Of a stretch of DNA of 64,000 nucleotides, positions 1 through 11,317 are shown piece by piece (position 1 is the first letter of the stretch; each line of letters opens with the position of its first letter). The translations under genes were made by a program, and so were the position numbers. The DNA comes from Zoroaster sp. YZ-2022 (taxonomy: Eukaryota > Echinodermata > Asteroidea > Forcipulatida > Zoroasteridae). The notes beneath the pieces are model-generated. The model had not been told where the DNA came from and made no database searches. It was given only the letters and a program-made list of their open reading frames with translations. The stretch lies in the NCBI GenBank assembly GCA_029582265.1, contig CM055835.1:11897498-11961497 (forward strand), written 5' to 3'.

Positions 1-1781
1 GCTGTTAATAACAGGGATGTTCCCATCTACAAGCGTCACAATAAATTGCCAGTGCTAACCTGAGAGACACGTGCAATCACGCCGTTCACGAGTGCACCAT
101 GGCCATTGGCAAATTTGTTTGCATAATAATTATGTGGGACGGTTACTGCGTTATGTGTCCCAATCAAATCATCAGCCGAGTTCACGTGATTCGTGTTCCA
201 TGTAACTGGGTCATAGTATAAACACGTGACTAGGTTTATTCCTGCATAGTAGAATAGAATAAAACCATGTAATTGTGACACGTCATTTGCACTTTGGAAA
301 ATGTGACCGAGTTTGGATTGTACTCACACTATTTTAAATAAACATCACGTCCCAGTATGATATAATAGAATAGTGTCCTAATCCCCCAACTTTGATCGAG
401 CCGCTGCTGATCAATGCTTTGATTTAATTCATGACTAATGTGAGCACACAGCACCTGCAATTACTGCAAATGTTATTTTGTTTTTGATTTTTAAGGTAAC
501 GCCCACATTCTGCATTATATTTAAATATGCATGACATAATGTACTCGCACGTGGTGTGCCAGCCAGAGTCAGACCACCATGATGAGACAGTGAGACTAAA
601 CATTGTCTACGCATTGTTGAATCAAATACCCCATTTAATCTCCAACACTTAATCCATCTGAATAGATTTCTTTGAGTGGTGGGGGCTTATTAAACAACGT
701 CCTGTCAGGTGGCTCCTTTGTGCTCCGACAGTTGGCTTACCACAGAAGTAGTTCGCTTTTGTTTCTCACTTCTGAAAGCTGAAAGACTTCCCTAAGTTTT
801 TTCCATGGAATTTCTGACCCGACTGAAAATTGATTTTTTTTTTAATGCGATATATTTTTTTTCTTCGCGATATATTTTTTTCATCGCGATTTGCCGATAT
901 CTTGATAATTTTAAAAGTTCTCGATATCATAATCTAAAAAAAAAAAAAATACAGCGATATTGGATATTATCGTGTCATCGCCCAAGCCTATCTTTAGGTA
1001 CCTCTGGATATCCCTGGGTACCCCCCGGGTACCACTGGGACTGGGTCTGGACTCTTCAGGGGGGTTTAAGTTCAACTGTATAAATTGGTAGTCATTTTCT
1101 TGAGTGGGAGGGGCCTCGCGAGGACAATGATTGACAACAATCTCATAGGTTGAACCAGTGATCTAGGATTACCCTCTAACCTATTCTTGTCTGGCCAGGA
1201 CATGAACAAATGGGAATAATGGATAGTAGAAGAGCAGATGTGTTGAAAGTATTTGGTAAAAGGAGAAGGGGTAGGCCTTAATGAGATACAGGTACCCCTG
1301 GGTACTTCAAGGGGATGGATCTTGTTTCTGTTTTGGGGGTAAAGTTCAACTGCATGGATTGGATCTCATTCTCTCAAGTGAAAGGGGTGAAAGGGATTGA
1401 CAAAAATCTCATACTACATGTAGGTTCACCCACTGATCTTGGGTTACCTGTGCACTGACCAGCATGTTCGTCCCGGCTTTCTGTCAGGTTAGACATGGAT
1501 ATGAATAAGTAGGAATAATGGGTAGGGTACTTGGTGTAATTGGAGGACTGATTACCAAGCAAATGCATTGGAAGTAAAAGGAGATGGATACGCCTTATTG
1601 AGATATATGTATCCCTAGGTGGGTGCCAATGGGTACCCATGGGTACTCATCAGTACACTTGGGACTAGGTTTGGTCTCCATTTAAGCAGGTAAAGTCCAA
1701 TTGCATAGATTGGCAGTCATTCTTTCTAGTGGAAGGGGCCTCATGATTGACAAATATCTTATATTAGGCTCACCCACTGAC
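1..1781. other. Non-coding stretch, probably TNNI3K intron/downstream DNA
   Basis: I find no supportable exon here. The TNNI3K-like gene on the minus strand should continue leftward through this interval, but no ankyrin or kinase motif flanked by splice sites is visible, so it is read as intron. It contains A/T-rich low complexity around 830-950 and several degenerate copies of a 'gggtaccc...ggtac' dispersed sequence near 1000-1040, 1290-1320 and 1615-1650. Confidence 0.5.
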
Positions 1782-1876
1782 CTGTGTGTCCGTCCCTGCC
1801 CTGGTAGTTGATATCAACTCCTTTCTGCTCCAACAAAAACCTCACCATGTCAACATTCTTGCCGTACGTACAAGCA
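1782..1876 (-). CDS. TNNI3K: TNNI3K-like exon, ankyrin repeat
   Basis: A 95-nt exon (phase 2 in, phase 1 out) encoding [20 protein letters not shown] and then [10 protein letters not shown]. The acceptor is TTTTTCAG and the donor is G|GTCAGT. It is the last exon of this gene seen before the left edge. Confidence 0.8.
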
Positions 1877-2155
1877 CTGAAAAATAATAAATACAATACT
1901 TTTAAAGTTATGGTGTACAGCTTTGCCGCTACCGATATTTGAGTTGTTCAATCCATGCTCGCCCTGCAACTTGGTTCAAGTGGATTCTTAATGTCACATA
2001 TTTGCTAAGTATTCTGCTCTTTCTGGGTCTAATCAATTGGGTGAGCAATTTAAATGGATGATTTATTTTTGGAAAATCACCACAAAAATCACCACAAGCA
2101 CAAAGGAAATGAAAAAAATATATGTATCTTAAACCAGAAATAAATAAATAAATAA

Positions 2156-2219
<64 letters not shown>

Positions 2220-5200
2220 TTACTTTTTCAGTCTTAGTGCGACCGACTTCTATAGAAATTGCTATTTCTCTGCGTTAAGGCGACCGTCACCGGTCGCCTT
2301 AACGCCTAGCTACCCTTTAAAGTCATAATTTTGTTTCGGAAATAGCCTAAATCGCTTCCTTAGCCTGTAAACATCTTATTTCCAGAGTTTTGGAAGGTTG
2401 GAGGATATATAAATAAGGGAAAGGGAAGGGGGAATTTTGTGCACGTTTCTATGGAGCGGTCGCCCTATTGGTGAAAACACAGTTATATATATGGACATCC
2501 ATGATTGTTGTAGTGATTGCAAGGTTGGGTCAGTGGACACTGTTTATTGCTCCAGTGCATGCAGGGAGGGTCCCTGGCCATGTACATGTATCACAGATTA
2601 GAAACACATGTGTGCATACATGTCGTGTGCTTGCTTTACTACTGAAGGATTTTGGAGGATTCAGGTTATGTGTATGGGCCTAGGGAGTTAGGGTAAAGAG
2701 GCCCTACCTTCCCGGTTCATTAACCCTTAACTTGTGAAAACTAACCTCTGTAGAGGTGTTTCACTGAAGATATTTTCCATTGCAAGGCATTCTTGAGTCA
2801 TTCTTGAGACTAGTATTTTGGTGACTTCAAGTCTTCCATGGTAACAGGCACTGCATCAAAACAAGACATAACACAAGTAGAACCTAGCCTTAAACCAAGA
2901 CATCTGAGACAATAGCCCTTTTCACATGAGCAAAACAAAACGAACATTTCTTGAGAAATATTTTACTAGCACGGATCGTTTATCTTATCATCTCACGCTT
3001 AACCACATTTGCAAGCTTTCACACATGGGTTTGGACTATGTTCCATGATATAACTTCCGCGTAAGATTTCCTCGTAGGTCTGGACCTCCTAAAAAATCTC
3101 TCAATGTTTTTTCAAAGAACTCTCAAGGAATGTAAGCTAAGGCATTTAACATTTGCACTATGAATTTCCTTTTAGGTGTGTTCTGTTTCAGACAAGCATC
3201 TTTGGAATCCTGTATTGTGTGTCTTCAGGATTATGTTCCAAACGTTTTGGCAAAAACATTGCTTGAAACTCGCACTTTTTTTTTTTTTTTTTTTTTTTAC
3301 GTCATCTTTAATGAGGGTAAACTCCGATCAGTGCACAGCACTGCTTTCCATGGAGGCCCTCAGTACAAATACAGCAATAACAACCAGATGTGGGATTTGT
3401 AAAGGAGGAATTATAATGTGCATAATCAAAGCGCCCACAATGAGAGAGCGCGGTGGCGCAATTTGCAGCCAAATCAACCAGAAACACCGGGACAAGCCTC
3501 TTTATTCTGGGTTCTTTTACGTGCATTACACAACACACGGGACCTACGGCTTTACGTCCCATCCGAAGGACGAAGCAATTATGGTTAAGTACCTTGCTCA
3601 AGGATACAAGTGTCACGACCGGGACTCGAACCCACACCCTGCTGCTGGCACCACCAGAACTTGAGTTCGGTGCGCTAGACCGCTCGGCCACGACACTCCA
3701 CTTGATTTTCATACATTGCACTGACGCGCATATGAACACAACATGTATTCAAACTCAACCCTGATTGGTTTCATCAGAAAAGTGATGCTTAAAACAAAGA
3801 AAATGTTCAGAAATAGATTACAAAATGTTCAAGACATTCGTGAAAGTTCTCTGCATTGTGAATAATGAAACGTGAGATTCAAACAAAACAGTCACAGACG
3901 CATTGATGAAATAATAATAATAATGTGGACTTATATAGCGCACGTATCCACCAAACTGGTGCTCAAGGCGCATTACATTATTACCCCTGCTCAAAGGGCT
4001 CATAAATCATTCCTGAAACCATCTCAGCTCCCCGAGGAGTATACAGCTCAATTGCTGCCATTTCAGCGCATATGGGCTAATCAAACACAACAACCAACTC
4101 TGCCCTTACAGGTACCCATCATTTACCCCTGGGTGGAGAGAAGCAATTATGGTAAAGTGTCTTGCTCAAGGACACAGGTACCCGGTCGCGGTTGGGATTC
4201 GAACCCACATTCTGACAACTCAGCCATCAGAACACAAATCTGATGCACTAAACCGACCATGGCACTCCATAGACCTTTAAAACTGTGCAGCCATCTACGC
4301 CTTCACTCCTGTGCACTAATAAGAATACAGTGCTGATTCTCAATACATAAAAAGGGACCATACTATTTTCCAGCCAGGGGCTGTACTGGTGAACAGTTGT
4401 GGAACAAAGTCGCAAAGCTATGCGAAAATGCATATAAATCGGAAACTTGTTTGCAGTTTGTGACAAATACAGTGCTGTCAAATGAACACATTTCTCAAAA
4501 CGGTGTAATTTGAATTTTTTCAACATTTATAGAAAATGCTCGGACAAGCTTACAAACATTGTAAAGAGTATGAAACGTGTTGGTTTTTTGATTTTAGCAA
4601 ACCTTAACCCTTTTGACCCCAAACCCATCAAACTCCAACAGCTGGTTGGGTTGTATTTTGATAGACTCAGTACTGTATAGCCCATGCATGGTGTTGGATT
4701 ATGGTGAATTCAGGAAGGTTCTTAGCCAAAACCATTGGGGGATTTCCCTTATTACATCACACTCATGTTTGTACTTCTAATCAACTTACACATGAAGGGT
4801 AGTGTCTCCGTAAATATTGACCTCCTGAGCTTTGACGCCGTAGACCGGGTCAAGAAGAAAGTTGAGAATGGGTACATGTCCTGACCTTGCGCAGTAGTGC
4901 AGTGGCGTGTTCTTCTCATTGTCTTGTATATTAACTAAAAACAAAATAAATTACAACATAGATGTATTGATTCAGTTACAAGTGTTGTCAAGTATAATAG
5001 ACCAGTGTAACTACATAGTGCTTGACCTACATAGAAACTGTAGTTATGAGATGGCTTAATCCTGTTGATTATTCTGTGCCATATTATTGACAGGCTGGAT
5101 GAGTCAACTGTAAACAAATATATATATATAATTATAATTGTTTTTAATAATAATGGAATGTTTAGTATCATTAATTGGTCATCTAAATTTTTCTTTTAAA

Positions 5201-7564
5201 TAAAATGATAAAGTTTCCAATAAAACAAACTTGGTGTTAAGTTGTATAAGAAACCATAATTTTTAAGGGAAGGTACAACATTGGTAATTACCAGATTATC
5301 AAACTGACAAATTATTATCTAAAAATGTACTTTATGTAAAGTTGGTACACGTAGCAAACATCCTGAAATGCTTTCATGTTAGAGAAGACTGGAAATGTTC
5401 TGTCTAATTTACAAAAAAGTTTTTGGAAAAGAAACCATAAAAACATAAAAAACGTCAGCACCTATTGTGATGAAACTTTCATGGGTTAGTTCAATGATAT
5501 ATTTCTTGAAAACTAGAAGGTTGAAATGCAAGTACATTTCCAAATACCAATGTGCTACCTTTCCTTTTAGTAAAATTTAAAGTAGATTTATTTCCCAAGT
5601 ATTCTTGACTGAAATTACATCCGACAGCAGAAGGAGTTATGAAGTTCTTGTTTGCCCATCAACAAATCTGAAAGCATTTGCACTATTTCCCCATTATGTA
5701 ACTACACTACATCCACAGTTAAGTTTTTAAAGGTTTTTTTTCATCTGAAGTTCAAGGGCAAAAGCAGAAAATCAATGTTCTGTGTTCTCTTTAAAATGAT
5801 TACACTAATAAGTGAAGTCTGTACAACATTGCTTTGTAATTTTGTGTTAGCAATTTAACAAATACCTACCATCAGCTTTATTTGTTTTTCTGCCTGTTAT
5901 CAGTAATTTTGTCACGGTCAGGAAGCCCTTAACGCATGACAAATGAAGCGGATGAACTCCGACCCCACCGCTCGTGTTGATGTCAGCGTTGTGATTGATC
6001 AGACATTTAACAACCTTCAATAAATGGATATCGTTTAAACATTTCGTAAGTGGACTGTACAAAAATGCAAAGGAGAAGGGAATTGGTCACCACATAGACA
6101 TGTGAAAACATGCACCCACCCTTAAAAATGTTGCTGTGCTGGAAATTTCAATTTTTTTTCAATGCACAATAAAATGTATAAACTGGAAATACAGGTTCAA
6201 TATTTGGTCTTGAACACAGGATAAACACTTCTAGGTAATGTCCACCATTTGATCAATTACAATTGATGGTCACACTGTAAACAAACATATGATTTATTAA
6301 TAAATGCCCAAGACAAACGTGATCACGTGGGGGTGCATTAACATCTGGTCAAGACACAGCTTATCAAATTCAGAGCAGCGCATATGTGGTGATCCTGAAT
6401 ACAAACTTCTACACTCAGTACTTTATCGCCTGTGGCAATGCCCAAAACTGATCATTATCCTGCGCGACAAAAAAATTTCCCTTCTTAATAAATGCCTACT
6501 TAAGATAATTAAGACAATTGGATTGGACGAAACTTGAAACTACATGTATGCATAAATAGCAATAAAGATCGACCAGCAAGTATGCGCATTGCACACCAGC
6601 TGTTATTAGGCCTGCAATGCAGGATTGATCCAATCAGAATGTAGCAGTTTGTATTTGCATCATAGGGATTCACAGGCGTAGTCCCAAATACATGTACATG
6701 GATTTGTCAGTTTCTTTCTGGTTCTTGTTCAATACAAATGACTTAATATTGAAATACTGCAATTTTGAAATCAATATGGAGAATGGCATTTCTTAATGGG
6801 TATAAAGCTTCATGCTTGGTCTTTACCACACAGTAATGACCACACTATAAATCCTTATTCCCTTATTTAACACTCTGTGCCAGATAGACTTTATATCCTT
6901 GTTTCTAATCTACATTTATACAGTATTACAAAGAGCAAATTTATTACCTGATCATGGCCAAAGAAACATGCAGTATGTAGTGGAGTGAACATGAGAACAT
7001 CTTGAGTATAAAGATCATCTCCATATCTCAACAAGAGCTCAACGATCTGAGAACAAGGAAATCAAATATTGGTACATTGACAAAAAAAAACATCAATGGT
7101 CAACAAACTTACTTGGTATATTAATTAAAAGGAAGGTACAACATTGGTATTTGGTAATATAGCTTGCTAGGTTCATTTTAACCCTCATGTTTTCAAGAAA
7201 TATATCACAAAACTAATCACAATATGTGCTGACGTTTTTTTTAAAAGCACAAACTGTTAAATGTTTTACAAACTTTTCTGACAAACTTTTCAGAAGTGGA
7301 ACATGTGATCAATATGCAAATAAGGCTTACGAAGATAACAAATTGCTGTGTGAAATGGTCTATAAGCATTCTGATTGGCCATGGTTTATGAATGCTGATA
7401 ACGTCAATGAAAGCTTTTGTGGAAGTTTCCACCAATCAGTGCATTCCACATACCTGAGCATGCCCTTCAAGGCTTGCTAAGTGAAGTGCAGTTGTGGACG
7501 CATAGCTTATCTGTTTGACATCAGCCCCACCAATCAGTAAATCACTCACCAACTCAATATCACC
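1782..7564 (-). CDS. TNNI3K: TNNI3K-like ankyrin-repeat serine/threonine kinase gene, partial (six ankyrin exons)
   Basis: Six minus-strand exons, in transcription order 7564-7454, 7046-6948, 6014-5870, 4934-4790, 2850-2746 and 1876-1782, each have AG acceptors and GT donors. Their phases join without a break (0, 0, 1, 2, 2, 1). Together they encode about 233 residues of consecutive ankyrin repeats with the diagnostic T-P-L-H or A-L-H-L cores. The order of family-typical strings, for example V-N-I-Y-G-D-T, E-N-I-F-S-E-T and Q-G-R-D-G-H-T, matches the ankyrin region of vertebrate TNNI3K as I recall it. In that family the repeats precede a tyrosine-kinase-like dual-specificity kinase domain and a Ser-rich tail; the kinase interacts with cardiac troponin I in vertebrates. 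The N-terminal coiled-coil and first repeat exons are not found and may lie in the N gap at 9808-10307. The kinase exons lie beyond position 1. Orthology rests on remembered alignment, not a search. Confidence 0.82.
2160..2217. repeat. (TA)n microsatellite
   Basis: About 58 bp of uninterrupted TA dinucleotides, preceded by four AAAT units, inside the TNNI3K intron. Confidence 0.95.
2746..2850 (-). CDS. TNNI3K: TNNI3K-like exon, ankyrin repeat
   Basis: A 105-nt exon (phase 2 in, phase 2 out) encoding [14 protein letters not shown] followed by ENIFSETPL. The acceptor is TTTGATGCAG and the donor is AG|GTTAGT. It is too short and too interrupted by introns to show as an ORF, and was found by phase-matching to its neighbours. 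Confidence 0.76.
3279..3699 (-). mobile_element. tRNA-derived SINE, copy 1
   Basis: On the minus strand the head (3699-3626) resembles a Leu/Ser-type tRNA: an A-box-like TGGCCGAGCGGTCTAGCGC and a B-box GGTTCGAGTCC. This is followed by a SINE body with the shared CTTGAGCAAGGTACTTAACCATAATTGCTTC core and ends in an A-run (the T-run at 3279-3298). It sits in a TNNI3K intron. Confidence 0.8.
3905..4268 (-). mobile_element. tRNA-derived SINE, copy 2 (ATT-tailed subfamily)
   Basis: The minus-strand head (4268-4190) has a B-box GGTTCGAATCC and the same CTTGAGCAAGACACTTTACCATAATTGCTTC core as the SINE at 3279-3699. It then ends in GCGCTATATAAGTCCACATT and an (ATT)n tail, the usual 3' end of a SINE family common in echinoderms (family knowledge). 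A ragged T-rich head suggests an old copy. Confidence 0.8.
4790..4934 (-). CDS. TNNI3K: TNNI3K-like exon, ankyrin repeat
   Basis: A 145-nt exon (phase 1 in, phase 2 out) encoding [17 protein letters not shown] and [10 protein letters not shown]. The acceptor is TTTTTAG and the donor is GT|GTAAGT. Its first two bases complete a Val codon with the previous exon. Confidence 0.8.
5870..6014 (-). CDS. TNNI3K: TNNI3K-like exon, ankyrin repeat
   Basis: A 145-nt exon (phase 0 in, phase 1 out) beginning at V-V-K-C-L-I and containing [10 protein letters not shown] and [10 protein letters not shown]. The acceptor is TTATTGAAG and the donor is G|GTAGGT. An alternative upstream AG (near 6055) would put a stop in frame, so the 6014 start was chosen. 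Confidence 0.8.
6948..7046 (-). CDS. TNNI3K: TNNI3K-like exon, ankyrin repeat
   Basis: A 99-nt exon of exactly 33 codons, phase 0 at both ends, so it encodes one unit-length ankyrin repeat. The motifs are IVELLLRYG and F-T-P-L-H-T-A. The acceptor is TTGTTCTCAG and the donor is CAG|GTAATA. Confidence 0.78.
7454..7564 (-). CDS. TNNI3K: TNNI3K-like exon, ankyrin repeat
   Basis: A 111-nt exon of 37 codons, phase 0 at both ends. The acceptor is CCACCCAG and the donor is CAG|GTATGT. It encodes one ankyrin repeat with LLIGGADV and T-A-L-H-L-A motifs. It is the most upstream TNNI3K exon I can see. Confidence 0.75.
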
Positions 7565-9807
7565 CTGGGTGGACAAACAGAAATGAACAAATTCACTTGT
7601 ATCACATCAAATCTTAGGGTAGGGATGGATATCTGGAAATAGAAGCACCCTTTTAAAGCCAGTATACACTTTTGGTAAAATGTCTGAAAATGATTTGCGA
7701 ATAAAAACCAACTTGTGAATGTTTCAGCGTATTTCATTGTGTCGTTAAAACTTGTACAGTTTGATCCCTCAAAACTCTTTGAAATGTTTTGAAACGTAAC
7801 AGGCAATGTGTAATGGTTGTGTGTGGGAATGCATCTACACTGTGCATGTATGTGCATGTATGTACATGGTACTATGTTCTGCACGGAAATGTTCCACCTT
7901 TCAAAAACTGACAGACGAAGGGTTTTGGCGGGTCTGTTAATTCCAGCTGGCAAAATGAGCTGGCAAATAGGAGGGTTAATGAGAAAATAGTGAAAATGTT
8001 CAGAAATTCATTTTGGAAATTATTTCAACATTGTACTAAAACTATAGCATCTGAGACAGAAATACTGCAAGGGATTTTTGATATCATCAACTCTACACCA
8101 AGTGACTATTAGCCCTCCTATGCCCAGGCTGAAATTTGGCCGAGTAAGCACCGCACCCACAGACAGTCACTTGAGTATTTTTGGTTGCATTGCCAATTGG
8201 TCACACATGTGTATTTTTCTCTAAGAGTGCTGGAGTTAGTGGCAGTCAACCACACGTGTGTATGTCCTACATAAGTTACATGCAGAGTCACACAGAGCTG
8301 TGTATGTACTGCATATACAGTTGAGTGGTTTTGGTTTGACCTCTTACCATAGCCACATGTCCTTGCATTTATTCGAGTGCACTGCACAAAGTCAATGGGT
8401 TGGGAGGTACATGGAAATTTTGAGTGTCTTTGATTGTTAAACCTATAGGAGGGTTAAGCTGTGATCATTTATGTTTTTAAAAACTACCAAAATTGTAAAG
8501 ACCAAGCGTCAATATTTTAGTCCCATTCATAAATGCCACTATACAATATTGGTAATCTTTAAAAAAAAAATTAAATGATGTTCGTTTTCAAAATGAAAAT
8601 AATTTGTAATTTTTGTTGAAAAAAAAACCCAAACAGAAATGGGCAAACCACTTTTGAAGTACATGAGTTAACCCTGATTGGTTCAAATCCGTGTCGTGCA
8701 CCGCACGCCAGCTATATTGAACAGCCGGCAAGTAACACACATACGCACTGTGTGATTTTAATAAGCCATGTCTTTACCATCCGTTAATACACCCCCACCT
8801 AATTACGTTTCATCCAATCAGATTGTCTTAACCCTTTCAATACCGAATTGTTTTGACCACGCAGCCCACTGAGGACCACATTGTTTGTACGGAGTGTACA
8901 GTCCAGAACCGAATTGTTTTGCAACCACGGCAGCTTCTGAAGACCCCACTTTTCAAGCTCAGTTTTCATAGTGAAGACAGTGTCGTAAATGAGAGAAAAA
9001 TGTTGTGCATGCCTTTTGTTACATATATAATTACCTTTCAAATGGTTACAACAAAAATATATTTCAATTCAATTTTGGTTGATTATATTATAATTTCTCT
9101 AAATTTGAAGTTTCAAAATATTTGAATCTAGAATTTTTATGTTATAACTTGACTACTCATGCACTTTCAAACTTGATTTTCATTATGAAGACTTTATAGA
9201 TAAATGAAACAGGTTTGTGTGTGACATTTTTCACTCATTGTATACTCTTTCATATAACATCAAAATCAATTGTTTTTGGTATAAAACAAGCAACTTATTA
9301 CAATTTTTCCAGAGAGTTGCAGTTTCCTATCTGATGAGCCTAATGGACTCCCAATTACACAATGTAAAATGCACTGCATAGATCCTCCATTGTAATACAC
9401 TGTGTGTGTTCATTGATGCGTGTGAGATTACACACATACTGTACATGCACAGCTAATACACACAGTACATGTACATGTTACATTGTATAGTGGATAAACA
9501 ACATGTTGCAGGCCCATGCCGATTGCATACAATGTGTGGAATCTCTGCCTTCTTTCATCTGTTTGTCAAGCAAGTATTTCCTGTCAGAAGCTTATGGTTA
9601 CAAATCCAAATAATGGATAAAACATAGCGTATCCATATTCTGTGTACTTTCAAATGTAAAGGTTTATAAAAAAAATATGAACACAAGACACTTTGCTCAT
9701 AATATGATTATGAATATACTCAATTTATTGTTTTTTTGTTTGGCAAAGACAATATTTTTCTTTTCACAAGAAAAGAACATGAATACATCAAAAAATAGAT
9801 ATATTCT
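7565..9807. other. Intergenic or intronic stretch without a supportable gene
   Basis: Apart from the MITE at 8111-8456 I see no exon with splice sites. It contains dispersed repeats: the sequence around 7657 (AAGCCAGTATACACTTTTGG) recurs at 22264, and 7128-7160 (AAGGTACAACATTGGTA) recurs at 5270 and 24272. The missing N-terminal TNNI3K exons and 3' exons of the mucin/HYR gene could be here or in the gap, but I could not place them. Confidence 0.5.
8111..8456. mobile_element. MITE-like element with CCCTCCTAT termini, copy 1
   Basis: About 346 bp bounded by inverted termini (CCCTCCTATG at the left, CTATAGGAGGG at the right). The same sequence recurs in inverted orientation at 10504-10814. There is no coding potential. 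TTA or TAA flanks the ends, suggestive of a PIF/Harbinger-type TWA target, but this is not firm. Confidence 0.6.
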
Positions 9808-10307
9808 NNNNNNNNNNNNNNNNNNNNNNNNNNNNNNNNNNNNNNNNNNNNNNNNNNNNNNNNNNNNNNNNNNNNNNNNNNNNNNNNNNNNNNNNNNNNN
9901 NNNNNNNNNNNNNNNNNNNNNNNNNNNNNNNNNNNNNNNNNNNNNNNNNNNNNNNNNNNNNNNNNNNNNNNNNNNNNNNNNNNNNNNNNNNNNNNNNNNN
10001 NNNNNNNNNNNNNNNNNNNNNNNNNNNNNNNNNNNNNNNNNNNNNNNNNNNNNNNNNNNNNNNNNNNNNNNNNNNNNNNNNNNNNNNNNNNNNNNNNNNN
10101 NNNNNNNNNNNNNNNNNNNNNNNNNNNNNNNNNNNNNNNNNNNNNNNNNNNNNNNNNNNNNNNNNNNNNNNNNNNNNNNNNNNNNNNNNNNNNNNNNNNN
10201 NNNNNNNNNNNNNNNNNNNNNNNNNNNNNNNNNNNNNNNNNNNNNNNNNNNNNNNNNNNNNNNNNNNNNNNNNNNNNNNNNNNNNNNNNNNNNNNNNNNN
10301 NNNNNNN
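9808..10307. other. Assembly gap (500 N)
   Basis: Exactly 500 Ns, so a placeholder of nominal size. Any open frame drawn through it is an artefact. Confidence 0.99.
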
Positions 10308-10503
10308 GGCATTCTCTGGAGGCCGATCAGAGCATACTGATCGAAACGTCGAGTTGTACCTCCAGTTCTTTTCAGAACTAATTACTACTCAATTGAGCAT
10401 TTCACATGGTTACCACAATTACTCTTACTTACTATTAGATTAGTTAAGGAAATCAGGCCCAGAATCTTGGGAACAAATTAATACAAAGCTATTAATGACC
10501 CTA

Positions 10504-10814
10504 ACCCTCCTATAGGTTTAACACTCGAAGACACTCAAAATGTTTATGTGTCTCTCTTAACCCATTGACTTTGTGCAGTGCACTCAGATACTCAAAATCT
10601 GTATGTAACTCCCAACCCATTGACTTTGTGCAGTGCACTCAAGGACATGTGGCTAGGATAGGTCAAACCAAAACCACTCGACCGTACATACACAGCTCTG
10701 TGTGACTCTGTGGTTTGACCTACTAATTGGCAATGCAACCAAAAATACTCAAGTGACTGTCTGTGAGTGATGTGCTGACTGGGCCAAATTTCAGCCTGGG
10801 CATAGGAGGGTTAA
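10504..10814. mobile_element. MITE-like element with CCCTCCTAT termini, copy 2 (inverted relative to copy 1)
   Basis: It shares CTCAAGTGACTGTCTGTG, TTTCAGCCTGGGCATAGGAGGG and the Leu-rich-looking spacer with 8111-8456, in reverse orientation. It lies between the N gap and the last visible HYR exon. Confidence 0.6.
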
Positions 10815-10873
10815 TGTAATAACAAACAATGGGGGAGGGGGATTTAACAACACACCAAGAATTGAAAACTTAC

Positions 10874-11143
10874 CTCGAACTTCAACAGTAAAGGTACACA
10901 TTCCCTCATTTGAAGATAAATCTTGTGCCTTGCATGTCACAGAAGTTATGCCCACACTGTAAGTTCCACCTGATTCAACTATATTGTTGTTTTCATCATG
11001 ACAGATAACTGCAATGTTACTATTGACATTACCGACAACTGTCGGTTCTTGAGACCAAACAACTACAGCACTCAATGCTACAGATCCAAGTGGTTGATAA
11101 GTAACTAAATCCAGTGAACAAGTAACAACTGGTGCTTGAATAG
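10874..11143 (-). CDS. Mucin-like gene exon 5: HYR-like domain
   Basis: A 270-nt exon of 90 residues, phase 1 to phase 1 (acceptor TTCTTCAAG, donor CGAG|GTAAGT). It has the same WSQEP...GGTYSVGITSVTCKAQDLSS core as exon 4, with a longer N-terminal part (P-V-V-T-C-S-L-D-L). The open donor shows the gene continues toward the N gap. Confidence 0.87.
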
Positions 11144-11273
11144 CTTGAAGAAAAACAGAAATTTAACATGTTATTACAAATTAATGGGACTGAGAAACGT
11201 CTATTTGACAATACTTTGCCCATTATTGAGTGAAATCACTCCATTGTCAGTGAACTGTGTAACAGATAATCAT

Positions 11274-11317
<44 letters not shown>

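Noticed and set aside
3626..3699. Possible tRNA gene on the minus strand
   Set aside because: A- and B-box-like sequences are present, but it continues directly into a SINE body and A-tail shared with the copy at 3905-4268, so it is a SINE head.
9677..10381. Open frame across the first N run
   Set aside because: Nearly all of it is undetermined sequence; the same applies to the frames at 58554-59246.
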